NCBI GenBank assembly: GCA_963771905.1
Contig: CAVYVI010000014.1
Coordinates: 62,001-126,000, forward strand
DNA length: 64,000 nucleotides
From: Palsa-147 sp963771905
GTDB lineage: Bacteria; Acidobacteriota; Terriglobia; Acidiferrales; UBA7541
Reading direction: 5' to 3'
The translations under genes were made by a program, and so were the position numbers. Positions 34,630-43,670 of the stretch are shown here, one piece after another. The notes beneath the pieces are model-generated. The model was not told where the DNA came from. It saw nothing but the letters and a program-made list of their open reading frames with translations, and ran no database searches. Within the stretch, counting starts at the first letter, position 1. Every line of letters begins with the position of its first letter.

Positions 34630-37600
34630 CTAGAAAACGAATTTCGCTCCTAATTGGACAAGCCGTGGCGGGGCTGCGCTGACGACCTGGCCGAATGTGC
34701 CGCTGCTGATATTCCCGTCGACGGCCTGAGGTCCGAAGAATTGTGCGTGGTTGAAAATATTGAAGGCTTCGAGGCGAAATTGCAGAGATTTCGATTCGGT
34801 CAGCCGCACGTTTTTGAGAAGCGCCATATCGTAGTTATCCATTCCTGGGCCGTAGAAAAAGCGGCGCTTGGCATTGCCCGGCGTGCCCAAAGCGTTCTCG
34901 CTGAATTGGGAGTTATTGAAATAGGGCTGTCCGTTGCGGGGATTTTGATTCAAATCAAGAGGGCCGCCCGCGTAGTCCGGTTCATCCACGCCAAAGTTGT
35001 TGACGCCGTTTGGTTCCGCGCCCAGGAGGGAATTATCACCGTAGTTGATGAGGGTCACGGGAAGGCCGCTGCTGAAATGGGTGATGCCGGAAATTTCCCA
35101 GCCTTCGGTCCAGCGATTCGCGGCATGAAAAAGGTGTTCGAAGGGAATTTTGTAGCTATAGCTCACGACGAAGTTATGCTTCACGTCAAACGCCGAGAGG
35201 GCCTTGCTGAGGGCGGGATCGAGCGGGTTGACCTCTTCGCCGAGATTTGAAGACTGGTCCTGCGATTTGCTGAAAGTGTATCCGGCCAGCAAAACCAAGC
35301 GCTTGCTGCTGTGCCGCACGGCGACCTGCAGAGCGTTGTAATTGGAATTGCCGAGGGTGGATTGATTCGCATTGCTGCCGAAATTCGATCCCAACGGGCC
35401 TCGCGTGCCTTTATAAACCTGGCGGCTTGAAGTTGTATAGACGGTGTCTTCGCCGAAGGGGCCGCACGGAGTTTGGCGCGGTGCGAGGTTCGAGGGATTG
35501 CTGAGCTGGAGACACAGCGCGGGATCGCCGGGGTTTGCCTCCACAAGCACGAGAAGGCGATGGGCCTGGGTGCCAACGTAATTCACGCTGACGACTGTAT
35601 CGGCTCCAAATCCGCGCTCGAGGGAGAGCATGTATTCCTCGGTGTAGGGAATGCGATTGGTGGTGGAATAGTTGGGAAGTCCGGAAATGGGCTCGAACTG
35701 TGCCCAGTTTACGTTTGGATCCGGGTGACTGGCGGACGTGTTCAAGGGCGCGAGAGTGACCGGAAAGTATTGGCCGAGATTCTGGCCGCTCGACGCTGTG
35801 ACAAACGGAGTGGAAAACAGCGGCGGAGCGGGACTGGTGTACGTGGTTCCGTAAGGTGCATTGGCACTCATCACGCCAATCGTGAGGGCTTCGATCGCGG
35901 TGTAGAAAATGCCGAAGCTGGCGCGGACGCTTGTCGCGCTCGGGCCGCCGAGTATTTTGGCGAGCAGACCGTCTCCGGAAGCGTTGGGCGAATAGGCAAG
36001 GCCGATGCGCGGCGCGAAATCGCGATTTCCGGGAGGCGCCAGCGTGCGCGGAACTCCCGGATCGGTGGGATAGAGGATGCCGGCAGGAGCGCCGGGGAAG
36101 ACGATGGACTGCCTGCCCGGCGCAAATGTTGCGATCTGGTTGAACTTCTCATACCACGGCTCGATGCGATCCCAGCGCAGACCGTAATTGAGCGTCAGAT
36201 TGCGCGTGACGCGCCAGCTGTCCTGCGCGTAGAGACCCGCATACTTGTTGCGGCCGTAAAAGGCTTGCAGTTGGCTCTGGTTGTACTGGCTCGGAATTCC
36301 CAACAGGAAATCTGCGAAGTCCGAGCCGGTCTCGGTTCCAAAGAACAGGAAGCTGCCATTGAACTGAGCGATGGCATTGACGTTGATCTGATCGTAGTGG
36401 AACTCGCCGCCGACTTTGATGGTGTGGGTTCCGATCACCTTGGAGAAGTTGTCGAGCCACTGAAATGTGTTGCCAACCTGATTCAACTCATTCGTGTTGG
36501 TCCCGATGGTGAAGCTGTTGAAACCGGCACTTTCGACTCCTTCGGTTTTTGGCGAAAGCGGGACGATCCCCGGAGTTCCTTCGCCCACTTCGAAGCCCTG
36601 CGATGCGAGAGTGACCCCGACTCCACCGACGGGTTTGCCGAGGTCATTCGCATCACGCAGGTAGCTGAAGTGGAATTCGTTCACTGCGGACGCGTCGAGT
36701 GTCTTCGTGTCGCTGAGATCGAGCAACTGCGAGCGGCCCGTATAGAGCGCGTTGAAGCCCGGGACATTCGCGCCGCCTTGAGCGACCGGATAGGGATTGT
36801 TCTGCGACCAATCGTCGACGAAATAATAGGCGGAGATCAATCCCCAGCGCGAGTCAGCATCGAGGCGATAAGCGGCTTTGTCGTCCCTTAGAGTTTCGTT
36901 GAAGGCTGAGGTAGAAAAAGTGCCGTTCGCACTGTTGGGTTGGGGGATATATTGCAGAAGGTTCTTCGCGGGGGCGGACCATGCACGTTGCGGAATTGTT
37001 CCGCTTGGGAAAACGCTTGCGTAGGACTCTCCCGGCGAAACGGCGTAGCCCAACCCCTTGGACAAGAGGTTGGCCCAGAATGAGCCAGTCACCGTGCCGG
37101 GTAGCGAGCCAACCTCTCCGGACCGCTCTTGCAAGGACGGAACAGGAATCAATCCCGTGTCGACGCCTTGCGTGAGCCGCGTTCCCTGATAATCCGCGAA
37201 GAAGAAAATCTTTTTGCGCCGGATCGGACCGCCGAAAGTCCCGCCAAATTGATTTTGGCCGAACGCGCCGCGCGTGGGTGAGAAGAAGTTGCGCGCGTCA
37301 AGATTTGTGTTGCGCAGAAACTCGAAGAGATCGCCGTGGAATGCATTCGTGCCGGACTTCGTGACGACGTTAATCTGGCCGCCGCTGAACTCGCCGTATT
37401 CGGCGTCGAAATTACTGGTGAGAATCCGAAACTCCGCGATGGAGTCCAGGGTGGGGACAATCGCCGCACCCATGTTGACGTCTTCTTCGACGTCGCTTCC
37501 GTTCACGAGGAAGCTGTTGGCAAATTCGCGCTGGCCGTTGATGGAGATGGTGCCGGGATTCAAATCACCGGAGGGAGAGAGCGCGCTCGCGCCCACGTCC

Positions 37601-38205
37601 TGAACGGTGTCGGGCGTGATGGAAGCGGCCGGAACGACACCGGGCTGAAGAGCGAGCAGATCCGTGAAGCTCCGACCGTTGAGCGGCACAGCGGTCATCT
37701 GCGAACCCGTGATGACCTCGCCCATTTGGGTGCTGGCTGTCTCAACGCGGACCTGGTTTTCACTGACCGTGATGGTGTCCGTCTTCTCGCCGAGCTCCAG
37801 AACCGCGTCAACAATCAATGCACTGTTTGCGTCGATGACGATATCCGTGCGGCGATAGGTTCTAAAGGCCGTGGATTCGAACTCGAGATCGTAGTGTCCA
37901 ATCGGAAGATCGGGGAAGGAATAGAAGCCCTTGCTGTCTGTCGCAACCGTTTGCCGAATTCCAGTGCCGGTGTTTGTGGCCGTGACGCTCGCTTTCGGAA
38001 TCACAGCATTGCTGGAATCTTTAACCGTGCCCGAGATGCTTCCTCCAATGCCAGCTCGCGCAGTGATGGCGAGCCACGGAATCAACGCTACTACGAGCAG
38101 CAGTCGCGCTCCTGGATTGATGGGAGGCTTCTTAAATTGCAGTGCGTTCGATAACGAACGCGCGAAAGAGCGGCGACGCTTCGCTACAGACGGGGCTCCA
38201 GCCAC
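34630..38205 (-). CDS. Oar-like TonB-dependent outer-membrane receptor (second)
   Basis: The 1,191-residue protein has a basic N-terminus and a signal segment (LLLVVALIPWLAITARA). A CNA-B/carboxypeptidase-regulatory domain follows (GSISGTVKDSSNAVIPKASV), then a plug (GSQMTAVPLNGRSFTDLLAL), a segment EYGEFSGGQINVVTKSGTN conserved in Oar-type receptors, and a barrel ending in LGAKFVF. It probably imports large or complex ligands across the outer membrane. The GTG start has AGGAG nine bases upstream. A Fur-family gene lies directly upstream, with a perfect palindrome between the two, so metal- or redox-linked control is plausible. The ligand is unknown. Confidence 0.9.
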   Translation of the reverse strand: MAGAPSVAKRRRSFARSLSNALQFKKPPINPGARLLLVVALIPWLAITARAGIGGSISGTVKDSSNAVIPKASVTATNTGTGIRQTVATDSKGFYSFPDLPIGHYDLEFESTAFRTYRRTDIVIDANSALIVDAVLELGEKTDTITVSENQVRVETASTQMGEVITGSQMTAVPLNGRSFTDLLALQPGVVPAASITPDTVQDVGASALSPSGDLNPGTISINGQREFANSFLVNGSDVEEDVNMGAAIVPTLDSIAEFRILTSNFDAEYGEFSGGQINVVTKSGTNAFHGDLFEFLRNTNLDARNFFSPTRGAFGQNQFGGTFGGPIRRKKIFFFADYQGTRLTQGVDTGLIPVPSLQERSGEVGSLPGTVTGSFWANLLSKGLGYAVSPGESYASVFPSGTIPQRAWSAPAKNLLQYIPQPNSANGTFSTSAFNETLRDDKAAYRLDADSRWGLISAYYFVDDWSQNNPYPVAQGGANVPGFNALYTGRSQLLDLSDTKTLDASAVNEFHFSYLRDANDLGKPVGGVGVTLASQGFEVGEGTPGIVPLSPKTEGVESAGFNSFTIGTNTNELNQVGNTFQWLDNFSKVIGTHTIKVGGEFHYDQINVNAIAQFNGSFLFFGTETGSDFADFLLGIPSQYNQSQLQAFYGRNKYAGLYAQDSWRVTRNLTLNYGLRWDRIEPWYEKFNQIATFAPGRQSIVFPGAPAGILYPTDPGVPRTLAPPGNRDFAPRIGLAYSPNASGDGLLAKILGGPSATSVRASFGIFYTAIEALTIGVMSANAPYGTTYTSPAPPLFSTPFVTASSGQNLGQYFPVTLAPLNTSASHPDPNVNWAQFEPISGLPNYSTTNRIPYTEEYMLSLERGFGADTVVSVNYVGTQAHRLLVLVEANPGDPALCLQLSNPSNLAPRQTPCGPFGEDTVYTTSSRQVYKGTRGPLGSNFGSNANQSTLGNSNYNALQVAVRHSSKRLVLLAGYTFSKSQDQSSNLGEEVNPLDPALSKALSAFDVKHNFVVSYSYKIPFEHLFHAANRWTEGWEISGITHFSSGLPVTLINYGDNSLLGAEPNGVNNFGVDEPDYAGGPLDLNQNPRNGQPYFNNSQFSENALGTPGNAKRRFFYGPGMDNYDMALLKNVRLTESKSLQFRLEAFNIFNHAQFFGPQAVDGNISSGTFGQVVSAAPPRLVQLGAKFVF

Positions 38206-38378
38206 TTTGCGTTTCTCCTAAGACCGCCGTGGCCGGCTCCCTCATAATGACCACGATCGTCAGCCTATCGGGTTGTCGATTCCCGGTCGCCACGACCCTT
38301 CGCGAAAAGGTTCGTCGTGGGGACCGTTTTCAATCGGCCAAGAAATTCGCTACTTCTATTGCTTGGCGAATTCCCTTT

Positions 38379-38399
38379 TGTTGCGACATGGTCGCAACA
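38379..38399. promoter_or_regulatory. Perfect 21-bp palindrome upstream of the second receptor
   Basis: The arms TGTTGCGAC (38379-38387) and GTCGCAACA (38391-38399) flank ATG with no mismatch. It lies about 175 bp before the receptor start and 60 bp past the Fur-family stop. A near copy, TTGCGACTCTGTTGCAA, occurs at 38942-38958 at the 5' end of the Fur-family gene, so the Fur-like protein is the obvious candidate binder. Confidence 0.6.
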
Positions 38400-38458
38400 G
38401 AAAGTCAAATCATTCGAACTTCGGCCTTGATTCGCGGGTTGCCACTCCGCTTGATCGT

Positions 38459-38977
38459 CTACTTGCGATGCTTCTCTGGGGTAGCCACTTTGCGGCACTG
38501 CTTGCAAAGCCCACCGGCCTCCAGCCGGACTACACGGATTGAAAAGCCGCTTCGTTTGGCCATCTCGGCTTTGAGACCCTCGAAGGAGGAGCTCGCGTAT
38601 TCCACGATAGAGCCGCAACGAAAACAGGCCATGTGGCAATGATCGCGGTTCGTTTTCACCTCGTAATAGTGCTTCTCGCCCTGGAGGTGCATGAGATCGA
38701 GTTCGTCGATGAGTCCCCCACCCTTCAGCATGGCGATGGTTCGATAGACAGTGGCGCGGTCGATCTCGGGATCCTGCTCCCTAGCGATCTGGAGAAGCGT
38801 GGCCGCATCAAGGTGGTGGGAAGCGTCCTGAATGATGCCGACGAGCAAGCGTCTTTGCGAGGTGATACGTACGCCGCGGGCGACCAGCTCTTTCATGAGG
38901 GAACGCCGGGTGATGGCGGCGTCATTTTTGGATCTACCGAGTTGCGACTCTGTTGCAATAACAGAACGGGCTATCAC
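38459..38977 (-). CDS. Fur/PerR-family metalloregulator
   Basis: The protein shows the Fur winged helix (LVARGVRITSQRRLLVGII; DRATVYRTIAMLKGGGLI), the metal-site segment DHCHMACFRC (112-121) and a second structural-zinc pair CKQC (158-161). Length from the GTG at 38977 is 172 residues; from an internal ATG at 38896 it is 145, closer to typical Fur. The longer start has GAGGA a few bases upstream; the shorter has none but would place the palindrome at 38942-38958 in the promoter. Function: iron, peroxide or zinc-responsive repression. The neighbouring receptor gene is a likely target. Which metal it senses cannot be told from sequence. Confidence 0.88.
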   Translation of the reverse strand: MIARSVIATESQLGRSKNDAAITRRSLMKELVARGVRITSQRRLLVGIIQDASHHLDAATLLQIAREQDPEIDRATVYRTIAMLKGGGLIDELDLMHLQGEKHYYEVKTNRDHCHMACFRCGSIVEYASSSFEGLKAEMAKRSGFSIRVVRLEAGGLCKQCRKVATPEKHRK

Positions 38978-39027
38978 GAGTCCTCGATTTCTAGTTGCGA
39001 ATCCAGTTGCGAATGACTTTCAACTGG
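38942..39027. promoter_or_regulatory. Repeat-rich operator-like region at the 5' end of the Fur-family gene
   Basis: This stretch contains the near-palindrome TTGCGACTCTGTTGCAA (38942-38958), two direct copies of AGTTGCGAAT (38993-39002, 39005-39014), and an inverted repeat CCAGTTG/CAACTGG (39003-39009, 39021-39027). The shared TTGCGA unit matches the perfect palindrome at 38379-38399. Autoregulation is inferred. Confidence 0.5.
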
Positions 39028-39222
39028 AAATGTGATTCAACCGTAAGAGCGGATTTCTGTCAAGCCAGAAATGGCGAATTCTCCCTGAACAACGGCGAAA
39101 TGCGAGATAGACAATGCGAACGGGAATCGGCGCGGTGTTAATGGTCAAGGAAGTTGACCAACGCCCGGACAGCTGCGTCCGTTTACTTGGTGAGACGGGC
39201 GCAAAGCGGCGCGCTTCTTTCA

Positions 39223-39251
39223 TTGACGCCGCCACTCTCGCGGCCTATAGT
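39223..39251 (+). promoter_or_regulatory. Sigma-70-type promoter of the purine permease
   Basis: -35 TTGACG (39223-39228) and -10 TATAGT (39246-39251) are 17 bp apart. The predicted start is near 39258, just before the GGAGG ribosome site at 39267-39271, giving a leader of about 20 bases. Confidence 0.65.
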
Positions 39252-39278
39252 GGCGCATTTTTAGCTGGAGGAAACTGC

Positions 39279-40574
39279 TTGTTCGAGCGTGTCTTTCATC
39301 TTCGCGAAAATCAGACGACGGTTCGCCGCGAACTACTCGCCGGGCTCACGACTTTTATGACCATGGCGTACATCGTCGCGGTCAACCCGCGCATTCTTTC
39401 GGAAGCCGGCATGCCCGTCGAAGGCGTCCTGTTTGCCACCTGCATCTCCGCCGCACTCGCCACGCTGGTCATGGGCCTTTGGGCCAACTATCCCATCGCC
39501 CTGGCTCCCGGGATGTCGCTCAACGCTTACTTCACGTATTCCATCGTGATCGGCCGGGGCGTTCCGTGGCAGACGGCGCTCGGTGTCGTTTTTCTCTCGG
39601 GCGTGCTCTTCCTCCTGCTCACGCTCACGAATGTCCGCGAGCACATCGTGAACGGCATTCCCGACTGCCTCAAGCATGGCACGGCCGCCGGCATCGGGCT
39701 CTTCATCGCGTTTGTGGGTTTGCGCAACGCGAAGATTGTCGTCGCGAACGCGGCGACGTTTGTGGCGTTCGGAAAAAGTTCCGACCCGCAGGTGATTCTC
39801 GCCGCGGCAGGCGTCGTTCTCATTGCCATTCTCATGATCCGGCGCGTTGGCAGCGCGATTCTTCTTGGCATTGTTGCCATCACGCTGGCGGGCATTCCGG
39901 TCGGACTCAGCCACTGGCCCGCGCATCTGTTTTCATGGCCGCATCCTTCCGGCACGCTCTTCAAACTGGATCTTCGCGCGGCTACGAAGATCGGCCTCGG
40001 CGAGCTGATCTTTGTATTCTTCTTCGTGGATCTCTTCGATAACGTGGGAACTCTGGTAGGTGTTTGCGAGCAGGGTGGATTTCTGCGCGACGGCAAACTG
40101 CCGCGCGCCAGCCGCGCGTTGCTCGCGGATGCGTTCGGCACCATCGTTGGCGCGCTCACGGGGACGTCCACAGTCACAAGCTACATCGAGAGCGCAGCCG
40201 GAGTTGCCGCGGGGGCGCGTACCGGCCTCGGCAATCTCGTCATCGCGGCGCTCTTCTGCGCGGCCATGTTTTGCGCGCCGCTTGTCGCCGCAATTCCCGC
40301 TTACGCCACAGCGCCGGCGCTCATCCTTGTGGGCGCGCTCATGTGCGGTTCGATCGCCAAAGTCCGCTGGGACGATTTCAGCGAGGCGTTCCCTGCGTTT
40401 CTAACACTCGTCGCGACGCCTCTCACGTTCAGCATCGCTACCGGACTCAGCCTCGGCGTGCTTTCTTTCACGCTCTTGAAAATTGGCGCGGGAAAGCACC
40501 GCGAGATCAGCCCGTTAATTTGGGTTCTATCGGGCCTCTTCCTTCTTCGCTTTATGTTCCTCGGCGCTGAATAA
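39279..40574 (+). CDS. AzgA-like NCS2 purine permease
   Basis: About 431 residues of a polytopic transporter of the AzgA branch of NCS2. It opens with TVRRELLAGLTTFMTMAYIVAVNP, has FVDLFDNVGTLVGVCEQGGF in the substrate-site helix, and ALTGTSTVTSYIESAAGVAAGARTG. AzgA-type proteins import adenine, guanine or hypoxanthine with protons. The TTG start at 39279 is chosen because GGAGG is seven bases upstream and a clear promoter precedes it. In-frame codons back to 39114 would overlap that promoter and lack family similarity. It is a single-gene unit, so regulation by an adjacent gene is not apparent. Confidence 0.9.
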   Translation: MFERVFHLRENQTTVRRELLAGLTTFMTMAYIVAVNPRILSEAGMPVEGVLFATCISAALATLVMGLWANYPIALAPGMSLNAYFTYSIVIGRGVPWQTALGVVFLSGVLFLLLTLTNVREHIVNGIPDCLKHGTAAGIGLFIAFVGLRNAKIVVANAATFVAFGKSSDPQVILAAAGVVLIAILMIRRVGSAILLGIVAITLAGIPVGLSHWPAHLFSWPHPSGTLFKLDLRAATKIGLGELIFVFFFVDLFDNVGTLVGVCEQGGFLRDGKLPRASRALLADAFGTIVGALTGTSTVTSYIESAAGVAAGARTGLGNLVIAALFCAAMFCAPLVAAIPAYATAPALILVGALMCGSIAKVRWDDFSEAFPAFLTLVATPLTFSIATGLSLGVLSFTLLKIGAGKHREISPLIWVLSGLFLLRFMFLGAE

Positions 40575-40728
40575 TCTTGCGGAAAGAATCAAGGCGGCGG
40601 GCGCGTTCTGCCACCGTGTGCGGATCAGGGCGCGCTCAAAACGGTTTATCGTGCAGCGGCATGAGAGTCTTTTGGTTAATTGCGAAAGGAATTCTCGACG
40701 AAGATCGCGTTCGTAGGAAGCCACGCGG

Positions 40729-42351
40729 TTAGGTGTCTTTGGTTGCCGTGGCAGCGCGCGATTCGGCAGCCGATTGCGGCAGGCGGATCAAACGTGCCTC
40801 GGTGATCGACGGGATTTCGCGGATGCGCTGCGCGACGGAATCGTCGACGTCTCCGTCGAGGCGAAGAAGAGCCAACGCATCCGCTCCGCGCGTGGGTTCG
40901 CGGCGGCCGAGCGCGAAAGTGGCGATGTTCACACCGAGACCGCCGAGCGCGGTTCCGATCTGACCGATAACGCCGGGAACATCGAGATTGCGCGTGAGAA
41001 GGAGCGTTCCTTCGAGAGGAGCTTCCAGCTCGATGCCGTCGAAGCGAAGAATACGCGGCGCAGAGTTCTGGAGGATCGTTCCTTCGGCGGCGAGCTCCGT
41101 GGTGCCGGACGAAAGGCCGACTTCGATCGTATTCGGGAATCCACGCTCGCGGCGACGCGTGGTTTCTTCGACGACGATACCGCGGGCGGCTGCCGCGGCG
41201 GCGGCATTGACGAGATTCACCTTTTCGTCGAGCACGCGATTCAAAATGCCCACGAGGACGGCGCTGCGCAGAACGTGCGTACCGAGCTCACTGGCTTCAC
41301 CGGCATAGCGGATGCGCACGCGGCCGGACCGGCCATTCACGGACTGCGCGACAAGCGAACCCAGCCGCTCGGCCAATTCGATGTAAGGACGCAGGCGGCG
41401 GTACTGCTCGCCCGAAAGCGACGGCAAATTCACCGAATTGCGAATGATGCCTTCGGCGAGATAATCCCGCACCTGCAACGCGATCTGAATTCCAACCTCT
41501 TCCTGCGCTTCCGCTGTCGAGCCGGCGATGTGCGGAGTGGCGATGACGTTCGGCATGCCGATGAGCGGGGAATTCTTCGGCGGCTCCTGCGCAAAGGTGT
41601 CGAGGGCGGCGCCGGCGATGTGGCCGGAGCGCAGAGCTGCGGCGAGCGCCGCTTCGTCAATCAACTCACCGCGCGCGCAATTAATGAGGCGAGCGCCGCG
41701 TTTCATTTCGGCGATCGTGGCGGCATTGATCAATCTTTCGGTCGAGGGGCTGAGCGAGGTGTGCAGCGAAACGTAATCCGAACGCTTCAGGACTTCGGCG
41801 AGCGGCAGAAGCTCGACCTCGAGTTCCCGGGCGACGTCCGCGCTGACGTAGGGATCGTGGGCGAGAACCTTCATCTCGAGCGCCTGCGCGCGCCGCGCCA
41901 CTTCTGTTCCCACGCGGCCGAGGCCCACGAGGCCCAGAGTTTTTCCGCGGACCTCGGTCCCCATGGCAGCCGATTTTTCCCAGCGGCCCGCCTGAATGGC
42001 CGCGTTGAATTGCGGCACCGAGCGCGCGAGCGCCAGCAAAAGCGCGAAAGTATGTTCCGCGACGCTCACGGCGTTTCCGCCGGGCGTGTTCATGACCAGG
42101 ACGCCGCGGCGCGTGGCGGCGTCCACGTCGACATTATCGACGCCGACGCCGGCGCGGCCAACGACGCGAAGCGCCTGGGCGTTTTCGAGCAGCTCCGCCG
42201 TGACTTTCGTGGCGCTGCGAACGATTAGGCCTTCTGCGCCGGCAAGCTCCACGACCACATTCGCGGCGGAGGGAATAGCAACCGTCCATCCGGTCTGGCG
42301 CAAAAGTTCGATCCCGCGCTCGCTAATTTTGTCGGCTACGACGATTTTCAT
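40729..42351 (-). CDS. serA: D-3-phosphoglycerate dehydrogenase (long form)
   Basis: The 540-residue enzyme oxidises 3-phosphoglycerate to 3-phosphohydroxypyruvate, the first step of serine synthesis. It starts MKIVVADKISERGIELL, carries the NAD fold GLVGLGRVGTEVARRA, the catalytic Arg segment LINCARGELIDE, a Glu in the TFAQEPP region and the His in NVIATPHIAGST. An intervening ASB domain and a C-terminal ACT domain (DVPGVIGQIGTALGGLGVNIA) complete the long type, which is often serine-regulated. The frame is open to 42387, but the conserved start is the ATG at 42351. It is divergent from the yqeY-like gene. Confidence 0.95.
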   Translation of the reverse strand: MKIVVADKISERGIELLRQTGWTVAIPSAANVVVELAGAEGLIVRSATKVTAELLENAQALRVVGRAGVGVDNVDVDAATRRGVLVMNTPGGNAVSVAEHTFALLLALARSVPQFNAAIQAGRWEKSAAMGTEVRGKTLGLVGLGRVGTEVARRAQALEMKVLAHDPYVSADVARELEVELLPLAEVLKRSDYVSLHTSLSPSTERLINAATIAEMKRGARLINCARGELIDEAALAAALRSGHIAGAALDTFAQEPPKNSPLIGMPNVIATPHIAGSTAEAQEEVGIQIALQVRDYLAEGIIRNSVNLPSLSGEQYRRLRPYIELAERLGSLVAQSVNGRSGRVRIRYAGEASELGTHVLRSAVLVGILNRVLDEKVNLVNAAAAAAARGIVVEETTRRRERGFPNTIEVGLSSGTTELAAEGTILQNSAPRILRFDGIELEAPLEGTLLLTRNLDVPGVIGQIGTALGGLGVNIATFALGRREPTRGADALALLRLDGDVDDSVAQRIREIPSITEARLIRLPQSAAESRAATATKDT

Positions 42352-42454
42352 GACAGAGAGCGTACGGGTCGCGTGAATTTCTGTCAAATGCCGCCGCGCG
42401 CGCGGCGTGTGATATTCTGCAATTTCAAATCGTTTTCGAGCGGGGAGCCAACGA

Positions 42455-42910
42455 ATGGCGTTGATCGACCAGATTCAGAAGGACATCACGACGGCGATGA
42501 GAGCGAAGGAAGAGCTGCGTTTGAGCGTCCTGCGCATGGTGAAGTCGGCGATGCAATTGAAGGGAGTGGAGAAAATGCGGCCGCTCGAAGACGCCGAAGG
42601 ATTGCAGATTCTGCAGACGCTGCTGAAGCAACGACGCGAATCCATTGAACAGTTCACCAAGGGCGGGCGGATGGATCTGGCGGAGAAAGAAACGAAGGAG
42701 ATCGCCATTATCGAAGAGTATTTGCCGGCCGCGCCGTCGGACGCGGACATGGCGAAAGCCATCGAAGAGGCCATCGCCGAGACAGGCGCGAATTCGCCGA
42801 AGCAGATGGGCCAGGTGGTGAAAGCGGCGAAGGCGCGGCTCGAGGGGAAAACCGTCGACGGGAAGATATTGAGCGACCGCGTGCGCGAGCGCTTGTCGAA
42901 AACGGCGTAA
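42455..42910 (+). CDS. GatB/YqeY-domain protein
   Basis: The 151-residue protein aligns with the YqeY family: LIDQIQKDITTAMRAKEELRLSVLRM, then EIAIIEEYLPAAPSDADM and MGQVVKAAKARLEGKTVDGKILSDRV. The family is related to the tail domain of the GatB amidotransferase subunit and probably binds tRNA; free-standing members have no settled function. A GGGGAG site lies about eight bases before the ATG. It is divergent from serA and upstream of a hypothetical gene. Confidence 0.92.
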   Translation: MALIDQIQKDITTAMRAKEELRLSVLRMVKSAMQLKGVEKMRPLEDAEGLQILQTLLKQRRESIEQFTKGGRMDLAEKETKEIAIIEEYLPAAPSDADMAKAIEEAIAETGANSPKQMGQVVKAAKARLEGKTVDGKILSDRVRERLSKTA

Positions 42911-43001
42911 AGCGGCGCGCCGATTGCGCCGAGACCGGCGCGCGCATCCCTGCCGCTCACGCTGCTGATTTTTTGAGTTCTGATTTCGAGTCCGTGCCCG
43001 C

Positions 43002-43625
43002 ATGAACCTGCCCGAAACAATCCCGGTCCGCTACACCGAGGAAGAAGCCGAATACTTGAGTCTGCGACCTGTGGTGAAGCAGACGTTCCGCATCGCGGAG
43101 CTCGTGGACATGATCGTGAGCGTTACGGGGAAAGATGCCGCGCGCGTGACGCAGATTTTGCGCTCAGGTTCGGTCGTCTATCACGGCTACCGGTATTGGT
43201 GGAGCGGCTTCGAAGCGGCGGACGGGGAACTCGGCGTTCTGCTTGCGGCGTATCCGGACGCCGAACCCGAGCGGCGGTTCGATCCGGCGGCGTGCACGGC
43301 CATGATTTTCGAATCGGGAGGCGCGCCTCCGAGGCACACGATAGAGATTCCGCGCGCGCTCGGCGAACGTCATGGCTGGCTGCGATTTCGCTCTTTCTGG
43401 GATGACGCGATGGAACACGCGCGAGCGAACCCTCCCGCGTATCGCGAGTATTCCTATGGGCGCCGCGCAGACACCTTTGTTTCTCCGCTGGACGCCGCCG
43501 GCGCCGCCCGTCTGGCCGAAGCCGCGCGGAAGCGCCTGCCTCGCGCCATGCGCGCACAAGCTTCTCTCTTGCATTCGATGACGCAAATTGTGTGGATTTG
43601 TTCGCGTGCGCCCGCGAAAAAATAA
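43002..43625 (+). CDS. Hypothetical protein
   Basis: A 207-residue soluble protein with no signal peptide or transmembrane helix and no family that I recognise. It is rich in charged and aromatic residues (YHGYRYWWSGFEAADGE; LHSMTQIVWICSRAP). The codon pattern is strongly coding. It follows the yqeY-like gene by about 90 bp on the same strand and is convergent with the DUF3857 gene. Confidence 0.75.
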   Translation: MNLPETIPVRYTEEEAEYLSLRPVVKQTFRIAELVDMIVSVTGKDAARVTQILRSGSVVYHGYRYWWSGFEAADGELGVLLAAYPDAEPERRFDPAACTAMIFESGGAPPRHTIEIPRALGERHGWLRFRSFWDDAMEHARANPPAYREYSYGRRADTFVSPLDAAGAARLAEAARKRLPRAMRAQASLLHSMTQIVWICSRAPAKK

Positions 43626-43670
43626 ACGCAACGAAAATCTAGGGCGCGTTTGAAGCGGAATGCGACGCGT

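Noticed and set aside
35473..36891. A 472-codon open frame antisense to the second Oar-like receptor
   Set aside because: It is a composition-driven mirror of a GC-rich gene with no recognisable domain; the receptor on the other strand is unambiguous.
40774..42228. A 484-codon open frame antisense to serA
   Set aside because: It lies entirely inside serA and has the low-complexity charged composition typical of antisense frames.
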